DNA of 64,000 nucleotides from Leptospira haakeii (GTDB lineage Bacteria; Spirochaetota; Leptospiria; Leptospirales; Leptospiraceae). How positions within the stretch are numbered: position 1 is the stretch's first letter; each line of letters opens with the position of its first letter. Made by a program: the position numbers and the translations under genes. Positions 1-11,739 of the stretch are shown one piece after another. The stretch is taken from contig NZ_NPEG01000004.1 in the NCBI RefSeq assembly GCF_002812045.1, positions 1-64,000 on the forward strand. The letters are read 5' to 3'. The notes under the pieces are model-generated. The model saw nothing but the letters and a program-made list of their open reading frames with translations, was not told where the DNA came from and did no database searches.

Positions 1-50
1 CATTACCCTTGGATTTCCGGTAGAGAGAATCTTCCGGATCGGAGGAAAGA

Positions 51-54
<4 letters not shown>
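1..54 (+). CDS. C-terminal end of an upstream gene (partial)
   Basis: Frame 1 is open from the first base and ends with TGA at 52-54, giving 17 codons. The stop overlaps the ATG of the cyclase gene at 51 as ATGA, the usual coupled arrangement. A good ribosome-binding site (GGAGGAAAG) for the cyclase lies inside this frame. The residues are too few to identify a family, and a chance open stretch of 17 codons is possible. Confidence 0.4.
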
Positions 55-2381
<2,327 letters not shown>

Positions 2382-2399
2382 CCGTCAAAGACGGAATAC

Positions 2400-4313
2400 A
2401 TGCAACAGGAAGATTCGTTATTGAACGGGATCCGCCTTCCGGCGGATCTCAGAAAATTGCCTCTCGAGGAACTGCCTAAACTCTGTTCCGAGATCCGAAA
2501 TTATATCATTGATACTCTCTCCGGGATCGGAGGGCATTTCGCAAGTAACCTGGGAGTTGTGGAACTCACGGTTGCCTTACATTATGTTTTTGATACTCCC
2601 AAAGACAGACTGATCTGGGATGTAGGACATCAAACATATCCTCATAAGATACTGACAGGCAGAAAGGAAAGACTTTCCACAGTACGTAAATTTAAAGGTC
2701 TCTCCGGATTCCCTAAAAGAGAAGAATCAGTTTACGATTTATATAATACGGGTCATGCCGGCACTTCTATCTCCCAAGCATTGGGAGAAGCGGTGGCTCG
2801 GGATCTGACCGGAAAAGATTACTCAGTCGCAGCAATTATCGGGGACGCATCCATCGCTACAGGAATGGCTTTGGAAGCAATGAACCATGCAGGGCATCTC
2901 AAAAAAGATTTATTAGTTGTTCTAAATGACAACTACATGTCCATCTCTAAGAACGTAGGGTCTATCTCCAACTACTTGAATAATATCATCAGCTCTCATT
3001 TTTATCTGAACTGGAAAAGGATATTTTATACCTTCCTAAAATGGTTTCCTATCGTTGGGCCTGCAATGGAGAGCTTTTTCAAAAGAGTAGAGAAAGGATT
3101 TAAAGATGTTTTCACGCCTGGCGGTCTATTCGAGGATTTAGGATTTATTTATATAGGGCCTGAAGATGGTCACGACGTGGTTCGTTTGGTTAAGATGCTC
3201 AGGAAGATCAAAACCATGAAAGGACCTGTTCTTTTCCACACGATCACTCAGAAAGGAAAAGGTTATATTCCTGCAGAAAAGGACCCAATCAAATACCATG
3301 GAGTAACTCCATTCCGCAAGGAAGATGGGGCCATGGATTCAGGCGATTCTTCTAAAATTTCTTACTCTAAGATCGTGGGTAAGGTGCTTTCTGATCTGAC
3401 CGAAAAAAATCCGCGTATAGCTGCAATTACTCCAGCAATGATAGAAGGTTCCGGACTCGGGGAATATGTTTCCAAATTCCCGGATCATGTGTACGACGTG
3501 GGTATTGCGGAGCAACACTCGGTTGCCTTTGCAGGTGCCATGACAAACGGGGACGTGATCCCTTATATGTGTATTTATTCTACCTTCTTAACCAGAGGGA
3601 TGGACCAATTGGTGGAAGATGTTTCTCTTATGAATCTTCCCGTTCGATTTGTGATCGATAGGGCAGGTTGTGTTGGACCGGATGGAGAGACTCATCAGGG
3701 ATTATTCGATCTAAGTTACCTTCTATCCTTGCCGAATATGGACGTGTTCGTTCCTTCTTCCGGACAGGATCTGGTGGATTCACTTAAGTATATGGAGAAT
3801 TATGAGAAATCTCCGATCGCTATCCGATTCCCTAAGGCAAGTGTGGAACTTTCCGGTCTGGATTTCAGTGCGGAGAAGGATCTAAAACCTGGAAGTTTTA
3901 GAGTTCTACAAAGAGGAACGGATATCGCTCTTCTTTCCATCGGTTCCATGTTAGAGGAAGCTAAAAAAGCGACAAGTATATTGGAGCAAGAAGGATATTC
4001 GGTCACATTGATAGACCTTATATGGTTGAGGCCTCTAGGCAAAGAGGCACTGGACGAAGAACTTTCCCATGTCCGTCATTTTGCGATCCTGGATGAGAGT
4101 TATTTGGACGGAGGAGCTTCTGGCTATTTACTGAATCGGATCTCTTCCGAATATTTAGGACGTTTTATTAAAACATTCGCTTTCCCTTCCGAGGTTATTC
4201 ACCACGGGGAAAGAAAGGAAATTTTCGCGGAGTATGGTTTGGATGCTCAAAGTATCTCCAAGTTTCTTCGGGAAAACGTAAAGAAGGAAGTCCTACACGG
4301 AAAACGGAATTAA
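2400..4313 (+). CDS. dxs: 1-deoxy-D-xylulose-5-phosphate synthase
   Basis: First enzyme of the MEP isoprenoid pathway: joins pyruvate and glyceraldehyde 3-phosphate to form DXP, with thiamine diphosphate and Mg2+. The 637 residues match the family length. The N-terminal half has the thiamine-diphosphate motif starting GDAS (D149) and ending NDN (176-178). The middle domain has GIAEQH and DRAGCVGPDGETHQG, typical of DXS, and the C-terminal transketolase domain is complete. It starts 18 bases after the cyclase stop and is probably co-transcribed with it. The ribosome-binding site (CGGAA) is weak. Confidence 0.97.
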   Translation: MQQEDSLLNGIRLPADLRKLPLEELPKLCSEIRNYIIDTLSGIGGHFASNLGVVELTVALHYVFDTPKDRLIWDVGHQTYPHKILTGRKERLSTVRKFKGLSGFPKREESVYDLYNTGHAGTSISQALGEAVARDLTGKDYSVAAIIGDASIATGMALEAMNHAGHLKKDLLVVLNDNYMSISKNVGSISNYLNNIISSHFYLNWKRIFYTFLKWFPIVGPAMESFFKRVEKGFKDVFTPGGLFEDLGFIYIGPEDGHDVVRLVKMLRKIKTMKGPVLFHTITQKGKGYIPAEKDPIKYHGVTPFRKEDGAMDSGDSSKISYSKIVGKVLSDLTEKNPRIAAITPAMIEGSGLGEYVSKFPDHVYDVGIAEQHSVAFAGAMTNGDVIPYMCIYSTFLTRGMDQLVEDVSLMNLPVRFVIDRAGCVGPDGETHQGLFDLSYLLSLPNMDVFVPSSGQDLVDSLKYMENYEKSPIAIRFPKASVELSGLDFSAEKDLKPGSFRVLQRGTDIALLSIGSMLEEAKKATSILEQEGYSVTLIDLIWLRPLGKEALDEELSHVRHFAILDESYLDGGASGYLLNRISSEYLGRFIKTFAFPSEVIHHGERKEIFAEYGLDAQSISKFLRENVKKEVLHGKRN

Positions 4314-4360
4314 GCTATTTCAAGAGGCGTCCGAAAATAAAAATAAAAACGGGTAGATAA

Positions 4361-4831
4361 TTGGAAAACCTGACGCCTGAAGACAAGCTAGAAGCATCTA
4401 AATTTTTTTACAGAACCGGCGATTTGGATCGTGCGGAATTCCTACTAAAATCCTCTTTAGAAGATACCGAAAGCCATGAGACCTACTTTTTTTTGGGTCT
4501 AATCGAAAACCAAAGAAACAATTGGCAAAAAGGCCTGTACTATTTCTACCGTTCCGTAGAAGTGAATTCCGAATACGGGAATCCTTGCAACGAGATCGGG
4601 ATTCTTCTTCTTCGCATGGGAAGAGAAAGAGAATCCGTTTTCTGGCTGAAAAAGTCACTTCGTTGTACTTTAAACGACGCGCCTCATATTTCTCTTTTTA
4701 ACCTGGCTACTCTTTACAAGATCTGGAATCGTCCGGAAAGATCCTTACAATATCTGCATAAAGCAATCGTAATGAAACCTGATTTTGAAGAAGCAAAACG
4801 CCTGAGAGAAGAGCTCAATTCCGCGATCTAA
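4361..4831 (+). CDS. TPR-repeat protein
   Basis: A 156-residue protein made mostly of tetratricopeptide repeats, for example around residues 10-40, 40-75 and 118-150. Such helical repeats usually serve protein-protein contact; the partner is unknown. There is no signal peptide, so it is probably cytoplasmic. The start is a TTG 47 bases after dxs. The stop directly abuts the ATG of the acetyltransferase gene, so the two are probably translated together. Confidence 0.85.
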   Translation: MENLTPEDKLEASKFFYRTGDLDRAEFLLKSSLEDTESHETYFFLGLIENQRNNWQKGLYYFYRSVEVNSEYGNPCNEIGILLLRMGRERESVFWLKKSLRCTLNDAPHISLFNLATLYKIWNRPERSLQYLHKAIVMKPDFEEAKRLREELNSAI

Positions 4832-5452
4832 ATGTCTAACGAAACGATTACAATTCGCCCTGCTAGGCCCGAAGATGCGGCTGCTGCTGTTCCTTTGATC
4901 TATAGTTCCGGGCCTGCTGCCTGGGACTATGTGTTCAATGAAGGGAAAATTTCTGCTCAGGATTTTCTGATCAAATCCTTCCAGGGAACAAAGAATACAT
5001 TCAGCTATAAGAATCATTATCTGGCTGAAAAGAAGGGCGAGGTTGTAGGAAGTATTGTTATATTCCGCTCAGAGAATTTTTTCTTCCAAAATGCAGCTAC
5101 TGCGGGGAATATTTTTCGTATTTATAAATTACGGGCGCCTAAGGTTGCAGTTCGTGGTTTAAGTATGGAGGGAATGATCCAACCTCCAAAGTCAGGAAGA
5201 TTGTACCTGGGGCATATCGCAGTTCCGGAAAAAGAAAGAAGACAAGGGATAGCGGAGAAGTTGATGAAATTCGCTGTTTCGACTTACCCAGTTTACGATA
5301 AAATTTCCCTGGATGTTTCTCAAGAGAATCCGAATGCACAAGGTCTATATAAAAAATTAGGATTCGAGATTGTCGAAGCCAGGAATTTTGCAGGGCCTAA
5401 GGGACTTGTTCCTAACCATTATTATATGGAAGCGAATCGCTCCTCTTTCTAA
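4832..5452 (+). CDS. GNAT-family N-acetyltransferase
   Basis: A 206-residue acyl-CoA-dependent acetyltransferase. The acetyl-CoA loop (motif A) is visible at about residues 128-145 as GHIAVPEKERRQGIAEKLM, with the R/Q-x-x-G-x-A signature. A typical C-terminal segment follows (NPNAQGLYKKLGFEIV). The N-terminus (TIRPARPEDAAA) is also standard for the family. The substrate cannot be told. The ATG directly follows the TAA of the TPR gene. Confidence 0.92.
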   Translation: MSNETITIRPARPEDAAAAVPLIYSSGPAAWDYVFNEGKISAQDFLIKSFQGTKNTFSYKNHYLAEKKGEVVGSIVIFRSENFFFQNAATAGNIFRIYKLRAPKVAVRGLSMEGMIQPPKSGRLYLGHIAVPEKERRQGIAEKLMKFAVSTYPVYDKISLDVSQENPNAQGLYKKLGFEIVEARNFAGPKGLVPNHYYMEANRSSF

Positions 5453-5550
5453 ACCCGAAATTTATTCCATCCCGATCTATAAACTGGAACGACAAATCGT
5501 CGGATTTCTAATATACTTTTTTTCCTTACTCATTCGAAAGGAAGAAAAGA

Positions 5551-6492
5551 ATGGAATTCGCTCCAGAAATGTTGGAATACGCAAATCTGATTTCCTCTAA
5601 AGGACTCACAGGTTTTACCAAAGGAAGTATCCAGGAAAGAAGAGACGGTTATTCCGCAATTGGAGAACTTTTGGGAGAAGGCCCTCCCATAAGAGAGATC
5701 CAAGACATCTCCATTCCTTCCAAGAACGGAAACGTATTCATAAAAAATTATATTCCAAAAACGGAACCTAAGTCCAAAATTTTATACTTCCACGGCGGGG
5801 GATGGGTAGTCGGAAGATTAAAAGACTTTGATCCATTCGCTCGTAAACTTGCAGAGATTACTTCAAGCATAGTTTCACTTGTGGATTATAGATTGGCTCC
5901 TGAGGCCCCTTTTCCTCTTCCATTAGAAGATGCTTATTCTTCTTTGGAATGGATCTCTTCTCAGAATGAAAATTTTTGGAAAAATCTTCCCTTGGTGGTG
6001 GCAGGTGACAGTGCCGGAGGGAATTTGGCTGCTTCTACTATTCTAAGAGCTAAAGAAATTTCCGGGCCGAAAATCGATCTACAAATCCTGATCTATCCGG
6101 TTACGGAAGCTATCTGTGATACGGATTCATATAAAGAATTCGAGTTAGGTCCCGGTCTTACCAAAAAGGATATGGAATGGTTTATTGATCAATATCTACC
6201 TGATCGCCATAAAAGATCTGATCCGAAAGCCTCTCCTTTATACCAAACTGATTGGAAAGATCATCCTCCTGCAATCGTATTTATAGCGGACATTGACCCG
6301 CTTAGGGACGATGGAAAACTATATGCAGAAAAACTAAAGGAAGCAGGAGTTTCAGTCCTATTTAGAGAATTTAAAGGATATACCCATGGATTTTTTACCA
6401 AGGTGAATCTTCTAAGGGCTCCTGATGAAGGCTTACGAATTATCTCAGAAGAGATGGATCGTGTTTTCAGACGAAAAGAGGTCGTATTTTAG
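5551..6492 (+). CDS. HSL-family alpha/beta hydrolase (esterase)
   Basis: A 313-residue carboxylesterase of the hormone-sensitive-lipase group. The oxyanion-hole motif HGGGW lies near residue 80 and the nucleophile elbow GDSAGG near residue 151. The C-terminal part supplies the acid (DPLRDDG, about 250) and the histidine (YTHGF, about 282), so the triad looks complete. The natural substrate is unknown. A clear GAAAGGAAG ribosome-binding site precedes the ATG. The stop overlaps the GTG of the dehydrogenase gene by one base, so the two are co-translated and may act in one pathway. Confidence 0.93.
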   Translation: MEFAPEMLEYANLISSKGLTGFTKGSIQERRDGYSAIGELLGEGPPIREIQDISIPSKNGNVFIKNYIPKTEPKSKILYFHGGGWVVGRLKDFDPFARKLAEITSSIVSLVDYRLAPEAPFPLPLEDAYSSLEWISSQNENFWKNLPLVVAGDSAGGNLAASTILRAKEISGPKIDLQILIYPVTEAICDTDSYKEFELGPGLTKKDMEWFIDQYLPDRHKRSDPKASPLYQTDWKDHPPAIVFIADIDPLRDDGKLYAEKLKEAGVSVLFREFKGYTHGFFTKVNLLRAPDEGLRIISEEMDRVFRRKEVVF

Positions 6493-7547
6493 TGAAAAGT
6501 GTTAGATTAGTAGAATTCGGTTCCTCATTAGAGTGGGAAGAAAAACAAGACCCAGAACCGAAAGATTACGAAGTTTTATTGGAAGTAATCTCTTGTGGGG
6601 TCTGCCATTCGGACCTTCATTTAAGAGATGGTTATTATAAAATCGGCGGAGAAGAAAAACTTTTCGTAAAGGACAGAGGAGTCAAACTTCCTCTCACTCC
6701 CGGTCATGAAGTTGTCGGAAAAGTTTTAAAAGTGGGATCTAAGGTCCATTCCGTTTCGGTAGGAGAAACAAAATTAGTCTATCCTTGGATCGGATGCGAG
6801 ACTTGTGAGGAATGTGAATCCGGAAATCCGCAACTTTGTTCTGCTCCAAGGTCTCTGGGGATCTACCAAGATGGTGGTTATTCAGATCGTATCTTGGTTC
6901 CGAATGAAAAATGGCTATTGGATATTTATGATCTTTCTCCAGAGTATGCTTGTTCTTATGCATGCGCCGGACTCACTGCTTATGGCGCTTTGAAAAAAGC
7001 TATTCCACTTAAAAAAACGGATTCGTTGGTGATCATAGGAGCTGGAGGACTCGGTATGTTTGCTTCTCAACTGGTCCCACTTCTTACGGAAGCAAAAGTG
7101 ATCTTTTTAGATTTAGATGAATCTCGTTTGGAAAAACTGAAGGAACTTGGATTTTATACAGTGTCTTCTTCTCATCCTGATGTTACTTCCGAAGTGAAAA
7201 AGATCTCAGGTCCTTTGGGTGTTTCCGCGGTCATCGATTTTGTGAATAATAGTGTCACTTCTTCTTTGGGATTTTCACTTTTGAGAAAAAACGGGACTCT
7301 GATCGGTGTTGGACTTTTTGGTGGAGAATTAAAAATACCGACCCCAATTCTTTCTCTTAGGAGTTTAACGGTTCAGGGAAGTTATACAGGTTCTCCAGGT
7401 GAGCTAAAGGAACTTCTGAGACTTGTCTCTGAGAAAAAAATACGTCCTGTTCCGGTTCAAATCAGGAATTTGAAGGATGCCGATTCTGCATTAAACGACT
7501 TATCTTCTGGAAAAATTATAGGAAGAGTAGTCTTATCAGGAAAATGA
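6492..7547 (+). CDS. zinc-dependent alcohol dehydrogenase (MDR family)
   Basis: A 351-residue NAD(P)-dependent medium-chain dehydrogenase. Catalytic zinc ligands are visible in GVCHSD, GHE and the YACAGL segment. The structural zinc comes from four cysteines in CETCEECESGNPQLC, and the Rossmann loop is GAGGLG. All key residues are present, so it should be active on an alcohol or aldehyde. Which substrate it uses cannot be read. The GTG start overlaps the esterase stop. Confidence 0.94.
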   Translation: MKSVRLVEFGSSLEWEEKQDPEPKDYEVLLEVISCGVCHSDLHLRDGYYKIGGEEKLFVKDRGVKLPLTPGHEVVGKVLKVGSKVHSVSVGETKLVYPWIGCETCEECESGNPQLCSAPRSLGIYQDGGYSDRILVPNEKWLLDIYDLSPEYACSYACAGLTAYGALKKAIPLKKTDSLVIIGAGGLGMFASQLVPLLTEAKVIFLDLDESRLEKLKELGFYTVSSSHPDVTSEVKKISGPLGVSAVIDFVNNSVTSSLGFSLLRKNGTLIGVGLFGGELKIPTPILSLRSLTVQGSYTGSPGELKELLRLVSEKKIRPVPVQIRNLKDADSALNDLSSGKIIGRVVLSGK

Positions 7548-7555
7548 AATCCAAG

Positions 7556-7585
7556 AACTTCGCGCCTTCGCGTCTCTGTGTGAAA
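7556..7585. repeat. degenerate CTCTGTG-type mosaic, short copy
   Basis: The 46-base gap between the dehydrogenase and the convergent gene contains CTTCGCGTCTCTGTGTGAAA. This resembles parts of the larger mosaics at 51025-51122 and 55128-55320 (CTTCGTGACTCTGTGTGAAA in the latter). Confidence 0.55.
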
Positions 7586-7593
7586 ACTGCAGC

Positions 7594-8091
7594 TTATAAG
7601 TTTTGAAATTCTTTCGGAAGAGAAACTTTCGGATTTTCGTTTGTTTCCAAGATAGAAATTTCTCTATTTGGAAAAACCAGTTTTAGGCCATGCGCAGATT
7701 CAGATAAATATTCGCTTAAAACCGAAGAAACGTTCCGAGCTAATTTGTATTTTAGATAAGTATGATCCTTTTTCCTTGCGAATAATTCTCCTTCGTAGTC
7801 TGCTGCGATCTGCAAAGAGGAGAGGGGTAATTCTTCTCCTGAATCGCTTAAAAAATAAAATTCGTTGTCCTTCTCCCAAATTCTGATCAGGTTTAAAGGA
7901 TAGCCGAATAATTCCAAATATCCGTTTTCGGAAAACTCTCCGTATTGATTATCAATATAGATCCCGTCCTCCGCTTCTTTCAGGTTCTTGCGGAAATACT
8001 CCAGAATATCTTTTTGTTCGATCTTTGCTTCCCGAAAGATCCAGTCTCCGTTAGGCAAAACCTTAATCTCGCTGTTTAGACGCCTTGCCAT
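7594..8091 (-). CDS. conserved hypothetical protein, 165 aa
   Basis: Not recognised. A soluble, charged protein without signal peptide or membrane segment. The middle contains a stretch like a small beta-sheet domain (GDWIFREAKIEQKDIL, then YLELFGYPLNLIRIWEKD). The reading frame is intact and the start overlaps the lipoprotein stop by one base (TAATG), which supports a two-gene operon. It may be a partner or regulator of the lipoprotein, but nothing in the sequence proves that. Confidence 0.72.
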   Translation of the reverse strand: MARRLNSEIKVLPNGDWIFREAKIEQKDILEYFRKNLKEAEDGIYIDNQYGEFSENGYLELFGYPLNLIRIWEKDNEFYFLSDSGEELPLSSLQIAADYEGELFARKKDHTYLKYKLARNVSSVLSEYLSESAHGLKLVFPNREISILETNENPKVSLPKEFQNL

Positions 8092-8621
8092 TATTCTTCT
8101 TCCCTTTCCCTATAACGGAATGCGACTCCTTCCAAAACTTTTGCATCTTTTGCAATCTCTGCCATGCTGGTAGTATAACCTTCAGTAGTGCCTGTTTGGA
8201 AAATTGTAGGAGGGACGGGAACCAGCCCTACATTTGCGAGATACATCCCGTCCATACCTCTGTCAAAAAGTTCTTTCTTAATCTTTTCGTAATAGAACTT
8301 CTCTATCCTTCCGTCCCCGAAATTCCTAACGATCACTCTACCGTAAGTTTTGTAATTCCTGCGCTTAGGAGGATGTTTCAGAATTTCTATTTGATCCCAA
8401 TTAGGTTTATGGGAAATGAGCACGGTTTCTTTCTGGATTCCTTCCTGGATAAATTCGACTGAAAAACAGGAAACCAAGGTGAGGCAATATACTGCCAGGA
8501 TCCCCTTCCATAAATGAACATTTATTCCGGTCCTAAGACGAGTTAAAATGGGTAGAATGGCCATTCCTCCCCATTCAAGGAGCGCACATACCGGGGACAA
8601 GCGGTTTTTTTGCATAGCCAA
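8091..8621 (-). CDS. putative lipoprotein
   Basis: Unrecognised protein of 176 residues. Near residue 52 it has a hydrophobic stretch ending in LTLVSC, a good lipobox, so the mature protein would be about 125 residues anchored by Cys52. The N-terminus is unusually long for a lipoprotein. The real start may be the internal ATG at residue 21 (MAILP), although no ideal ribosome-binding site sits before either. After the cysteine there is no known motif. It is encoded first in a pair with the 165-residue protein. Confidence 0.72.
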   Translation of the reverse strand: MAMQKNRLSPVCALLEWGGMAILPILTRLRTGINVHLWKGILAVYCLTLVSCFSVEFIQEGIQKETVLISHKPNWDQIEILKHPPKRRNYKTYGRVIVRNFGDGRIEKFYYEKIKKELFDRGMDGMYLANVGLVPVPPTIFQTGTTEGYTTSMAEIAKDAKVLEGVAFRYREREEE

Positions 8622-8736
8622 AAGAGGGCTTTTCAGACTTGGATTTTTTTTATATACTCTCCCCGGATACCCGGTAAATTCTCGCGAAATTCGGAACCTC
8701 GTTTAAGCTGGTTCCTCCGGGCCACCAAAAACTCGT

Positions 8737-9423
8737 ATGGAAGATATAGATCTCAAAAAACGCGCGAGAGAAAACGTTTTAAAAATAGGGTATTGTACTC
8801 TGGACGAGCTGGAAGAGAAGGTGAAAGCCTTCCGGGTGATGAACCAAAACGCCGCCAAAAAAAGATACCTTATCACTAGGGAACCTATCTCCGATTCATC
8901 CGGAAAAATTTTGGTTCCGAAAGCTGCAGAGATTGATATCTCCACTGCAAAATTACTAAGACGTCATTTTAAACCTACTAGCGAATTCAAAACCTTCCAA
9001 CCTGACGAAGGTATCGTGATCATCTCCGACATGACTTCCGCGGAAGGTGTTTCTTTCACAATGGATATCGTGACTCAGATCATGAACTTGGGTGGCGGTG
9101 CTTACGAAGGATTTATAGATCGTGTGGATAGTTTCGGAGACTTCATCAATCTTCTTAAAAAGTCATTATTTCCGCGTCTCATCATCATCGGTTATATGCC
9201 TCAAGATAAGATCCAAGGCGAGTTACTGAATTTTGTTCGAGTAAAACGTGTGGATAATTATTTGAGAGCCATGGAGCTGACCCATACTGCGTTCAAACCT
9301 CAGGCTTATTTTCCTAAGATCCGTCAGATTGAAATTTCCCAAGAAGATCCAAAATCTTGGGGACGTTTTGTTGTAGAAATCGTTAGAGAATATACTCGCC
9401 CTTATCTATTAGAAGAAGTTTAA
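8737..9423 (+). CDS. conserved hypothetical protein, 228 aa
   Basis: Not recognised. A soluble protein with a basic, helical N-terminus (residues 1-45) and a repeated alternation of beta and helical segments after residue 80, including a glycine patch ([10 protein letters not shown], about 131). The C-terminus is rich in aromatic and charged residues. It has no signal peptide or catalytic motif that I can name. It stands alone, with a divergent lipoprotein gene on one side and a GC-rich intergenic block on the other. Confidence 0.8.
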   Translation: MEDIDLKKRARENVLKIGYCTLDELEEKVKAFRVMNQNAAKKRYLITREPISDSSGKILVPKAAEIDISTAKLLRRHFKPTSEFKTFQPDEGIVIISDMTSAEGVSFTMDIVTQIMNLGGGAYEGFIDRVDSFGDFINLLKKSLFPRLIIIGYMPQDKIQGELLNFVRVKRVDNYLRAMELTHTAFKPQAYFPKIRQIEISQEDPKSWGRFVVEIVREYTRPYLLEEV

Positions 9424-9427
9424 TTTT

Positions 9428-9530
9428 TTGGGGGCGGCTCTTCGCTTCGCTCAGACCAGGCTACTACGGGCTTCGCTATCGCTCCGGTCCTTCGGACTTC
9501 CCCTGCGTATCCTTGCCGCGTTTAGTTGTT
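9428..9530. repeat. GC-rich intergenic block with internal GCTTCGCT-like units
   Basis: The 198-base gap after 9423 opens with a block of clearly higher GC than its surroundings. It repeats related short units (CTTCGCTTCGCTC, GGCTTCGCTATCGCTCC) and has a small hairpin GTCC-TTC-GGAC. It does not look coding. The rest of the gap (9531-9621) is AT-rich and probably holds the promoter of the next gene, without a clear consensus. Confidence 0.5.
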
Positions 9531-9621
9531 TGAATTCTAATATTTAACTTGTAACTTTTTTTGTTTCAAGTAGTCTAATTAATTAAATTTAACGCGGACC
9601 GATACAGGTTTAAGAATACAA

Positions 9622-10500
9622 ATGAGCACAATATCCGAGACAGTACTTGTGACCGGAGCTTCCGGCCATCTGGGAAAAATTATCCTAGAAGAATTATTAA
9701 AAAGAGGTCATAATAAGATCATCGCCACTACTCGTAAGCCCGAAAGTTTACAGGATTTCGCAAAGAGAGGAGTTGTTGTAAGAAAGGCAAGTTTTGATGA
9801 TCCGGCAAGTCTTCTCACTGCATTCCAAGGTGCAGATCGTGTTTTGATCATTAGCACAGACAATATAGGAAACAGGATCGAAGAACATAGTAATGCGGTC
9901 GATGCCGCAGTAAAATCCGGAGCAAAACGGATACTTTATACTTCTCTCACCAAAGCCGACGAAGTACCGGTCACATTCGCTTTCGAACACGAAGGAACGG
10001 AGGAAAAAATCAAACAAAGCGGTCTTGCATATACAATCCTTCGTAATAATATGTATTCGGATTATTTAATACCTAAATTACAGCATGCAATTGCAAGCGG
10101 TTCTCTTTACGGTTCAGGTGGAGCCGGAGCCTGTGCTTATGTTTCCAGAATAGATTGTGCTAAAGCTGCAGCGGCTGCCTTACTTTCTTCCGAAACAGGA
10201 AACAAAATTTTGGAGATCAGCGGACCAAAGGTTTGGACTTATGCGGAACTCGCAAAATTCACTTCTGAATTAGTGGGTATATCTATTTCCTATGTGGACC
10301 TTCCTGCGGAAGAACTTTCTAAAGCATTAGTCGGAGCGGGAGTTCCAAAACCAATGGCGGATGCTTTGGCTTCTTTCGATGTTTCCATTAGAGAAGGTTA
10401 TTTGAAAGAAGTAAACTCTTCTGCAAAAGATCTTATCGGCGAAGATCTTCAGGATGTGAGTGCGATACTAAAGGAAAACAGATCAGCTCTAGTTTCGTAA
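9622..10500 (+). CDS. NmrA-like NAD(P)H-binding oxidoreductase
   Basis: A 292-residue atypical short-chain dehydrogenase. The dinucleotide loop TGASGHLG lies near residue 12, followed by a basic pair (TTRKPESL) that fits NADPH binding. The layout resembles QorB-type NAD(P)H:quinone reductases, with the segment STDNIGNRIEEH near residue 87. The usual catalytic Tyr-x-x-x-Lys is not evident, as in other NmrA-type proteins. It could be a quinone reductase or a redox-sensing regulator. It is monocistronic. Confidence 0.88.
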   Translation: MSTISETVLVTGASGHLGKIILEELLKRGHNKIIATTRKPESLQDFAKRGVVVRKASFDDPASLLTAFQGADRVLIISTDNIGNRIEEHSNAVDAAVKSGAKRILYTSLTKADEVPVTFAFEHEGTEEKIKQSGLAYTILRNNMYSDYLIPKLQHAIASGSLYGSGGAGACAYVSRIDCAKAAAAALLSSETGNKILEISGPKVWTYAELAKFTSELVGISISYVDLPAEELSKALVGAGVPKPMADALASFDVSIREGYLKEVNSSAKDLIGEDLQDVSAILKENRSALVS

Positions 10501-10524
10501 GTATCGAAAATAGAGCTTGAGCAA

Positions 10525-10574
10525 GTTGAAGGAACTCCAATACACATTTGTTTGCAAATATGGGAGTTCCTACA
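10525..10574. repeat. palindromic repeat pair forming a hairpin between convergent genes
   Basis: AGGAACTCC (10530-10538) pairs perfectly with GGAGTTCCT (10563-10571). Between them lies a second small hairpin, ATTTG-TTTG-CAAAT. The right arm (10561-10574, TGGGAGTTCCTACA) is a copy of the TGTWGGARYTCCWACA family and contains the TAG stop of the minus-strand glycosyltransferase. The position between two convergent genes suggests a role as a two-way transcript end, although there is no T-run. Confidence 0.6.
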
Positions 10575-11739
10575 TACGCTTTTTTGTTTGGCTCATCCAA
10601 GTTAGGTTAGAATTCAGAAAATAATTCGTAAACATTGCGATCAGGATTGCAGATAGATCGCATAAAAGTCTTAACTCGAAATTCTGAGGCATTCCCAAAC
10701 GAGGTAAGATCTTGTAGAACAATAGTTGGAATATCCCCAATTGTACAAAAATTCCTAGAGCACTTACTCCCGAAAATATGATAAATCCTCGTATCGCTGA
10801 CCATTTTTCGTATCTAGTTTCATAAAATGTAAAATAATTATTCAGTATAAAATTACTGATGATGGAAAGTTCTATCCCGAAAAACACGGAACTCGGGAAT
10901 ATAGGTAATATCCCGATACCTGTTTCCAGATCTTTTACTCCCAAGTTTTCGAATAAGATAAAACCTAAAAGATTAACGATTACTCCACTAATCCCTACGA
11001 GAGAATATATTAAGAATGTAGATGAGATCCATTTCCCGAAACGTAGATCTAATACAGTCATCAAAAAACTTCTGGCAATAGAATTATTAATCTTAGTTTC
11101 TCCATGAAGTCTAGTACGAAAATAGAATGGGATCTCGGCAACCTTCAGGCCTTTCTCCGCTCTTCCTAAGATCTCTAATAGGATCTTAAATCCGATCGGA
11201 TTGATCTTGTATCCATATTTGAAAAAAACTTCTCTTTTGATCGCGAAAAATCCGCTCATAGGATCCGAGATACGGATCGGAAGAAGTAGTTTTGTAAATG
11301 TATTCGCTGCCACACTCAAGGATTTACGTATAAAATTCCATTTACCTGTGGAACCTCCGTTAGCATATCTGGTGCCTACTGCTACGTCCGCTCCTTCTTC
11401 CAAACTTTTTAACATTTGTGGTAAAACGGATTCGTCATGTTGAAGGTCAGAATCCATGACCAAAAAGTTCTCACCTTCTGCAACACTCATTCCGGAAACG
11501 ATCGCGGAAGAGAGTCCTTTTTCCGTCATTCTTCGGATCAGCTTTACTTTAGGATTTTGATCTTTCAGCTTTTCCACAACGGACCAGGTGTTATCGGGGC
11601 TATTATCATCTATTACAATTATTTCATATTCCAAACCCTTAAAGATTTGAGATACTCCTGAAATACATTTTTCTATATTTTCTGCTTCGTTATATGTGGG
11701 CAATAATACTGATATCTTAGGTCTCATCTTTCCTTGCAC
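10570..11739 (-). CDS. GT2 glycosyltransferase with C-terminal GtrA domain
   Basis: A 389-residue polyprenyl-phosphate sugar transferase. The N-terminal GT2 domain (1-235) has PTYNEAENI, IDDNSPDNTW and the metal-binding MDSDLQHDE. The C-terminal 150 residues are hydrophobic with four likely membrane spans and match the GtrA layout. Such fusions load a sugar onto undecaprenyl phosphate and flip or present it. The start overlaps the end of the following polytopic transferase gene by 16 bases, so the pair probably works in one surface-glycan or lipid-glycosylation route. The stop codon lies within a palindromic repeat. Confidence 0.9.
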   Translation of the reverse strand: MQGKMRPKISVLLPTYNEAENIEKCISGVSQIFKGLEYEIIVIDDNSPDNTWSVVEKLKDQNPKVKLIRRMTEKGLSSAIVSGMSVAEGENFLVMDSDLQHDESVLPQMLKSLEEGADVAVGTRYANGGSTGKWNFIRKSLSVAANTFTKLLLPIRISDPMSGFFAIKREVFFKYGYKINPIGFKILLEILGRAEKGLKVAEIPFYFRTRLHGETKINNSIARSFLMTVLDLRFGKWISSTFLIYSLVGISGVIVNLLGFILFENLGVKDLETGIGILPIFPSSVFFGIELSIISNFILNNYFTFYETRYEKWSAIRGFIIFSGVSALGIFVQLGIFQLLFYKILPRLGMPQNFELRLLCDLSAILIAMFTNYFLNSNLTWMSQTKKRM

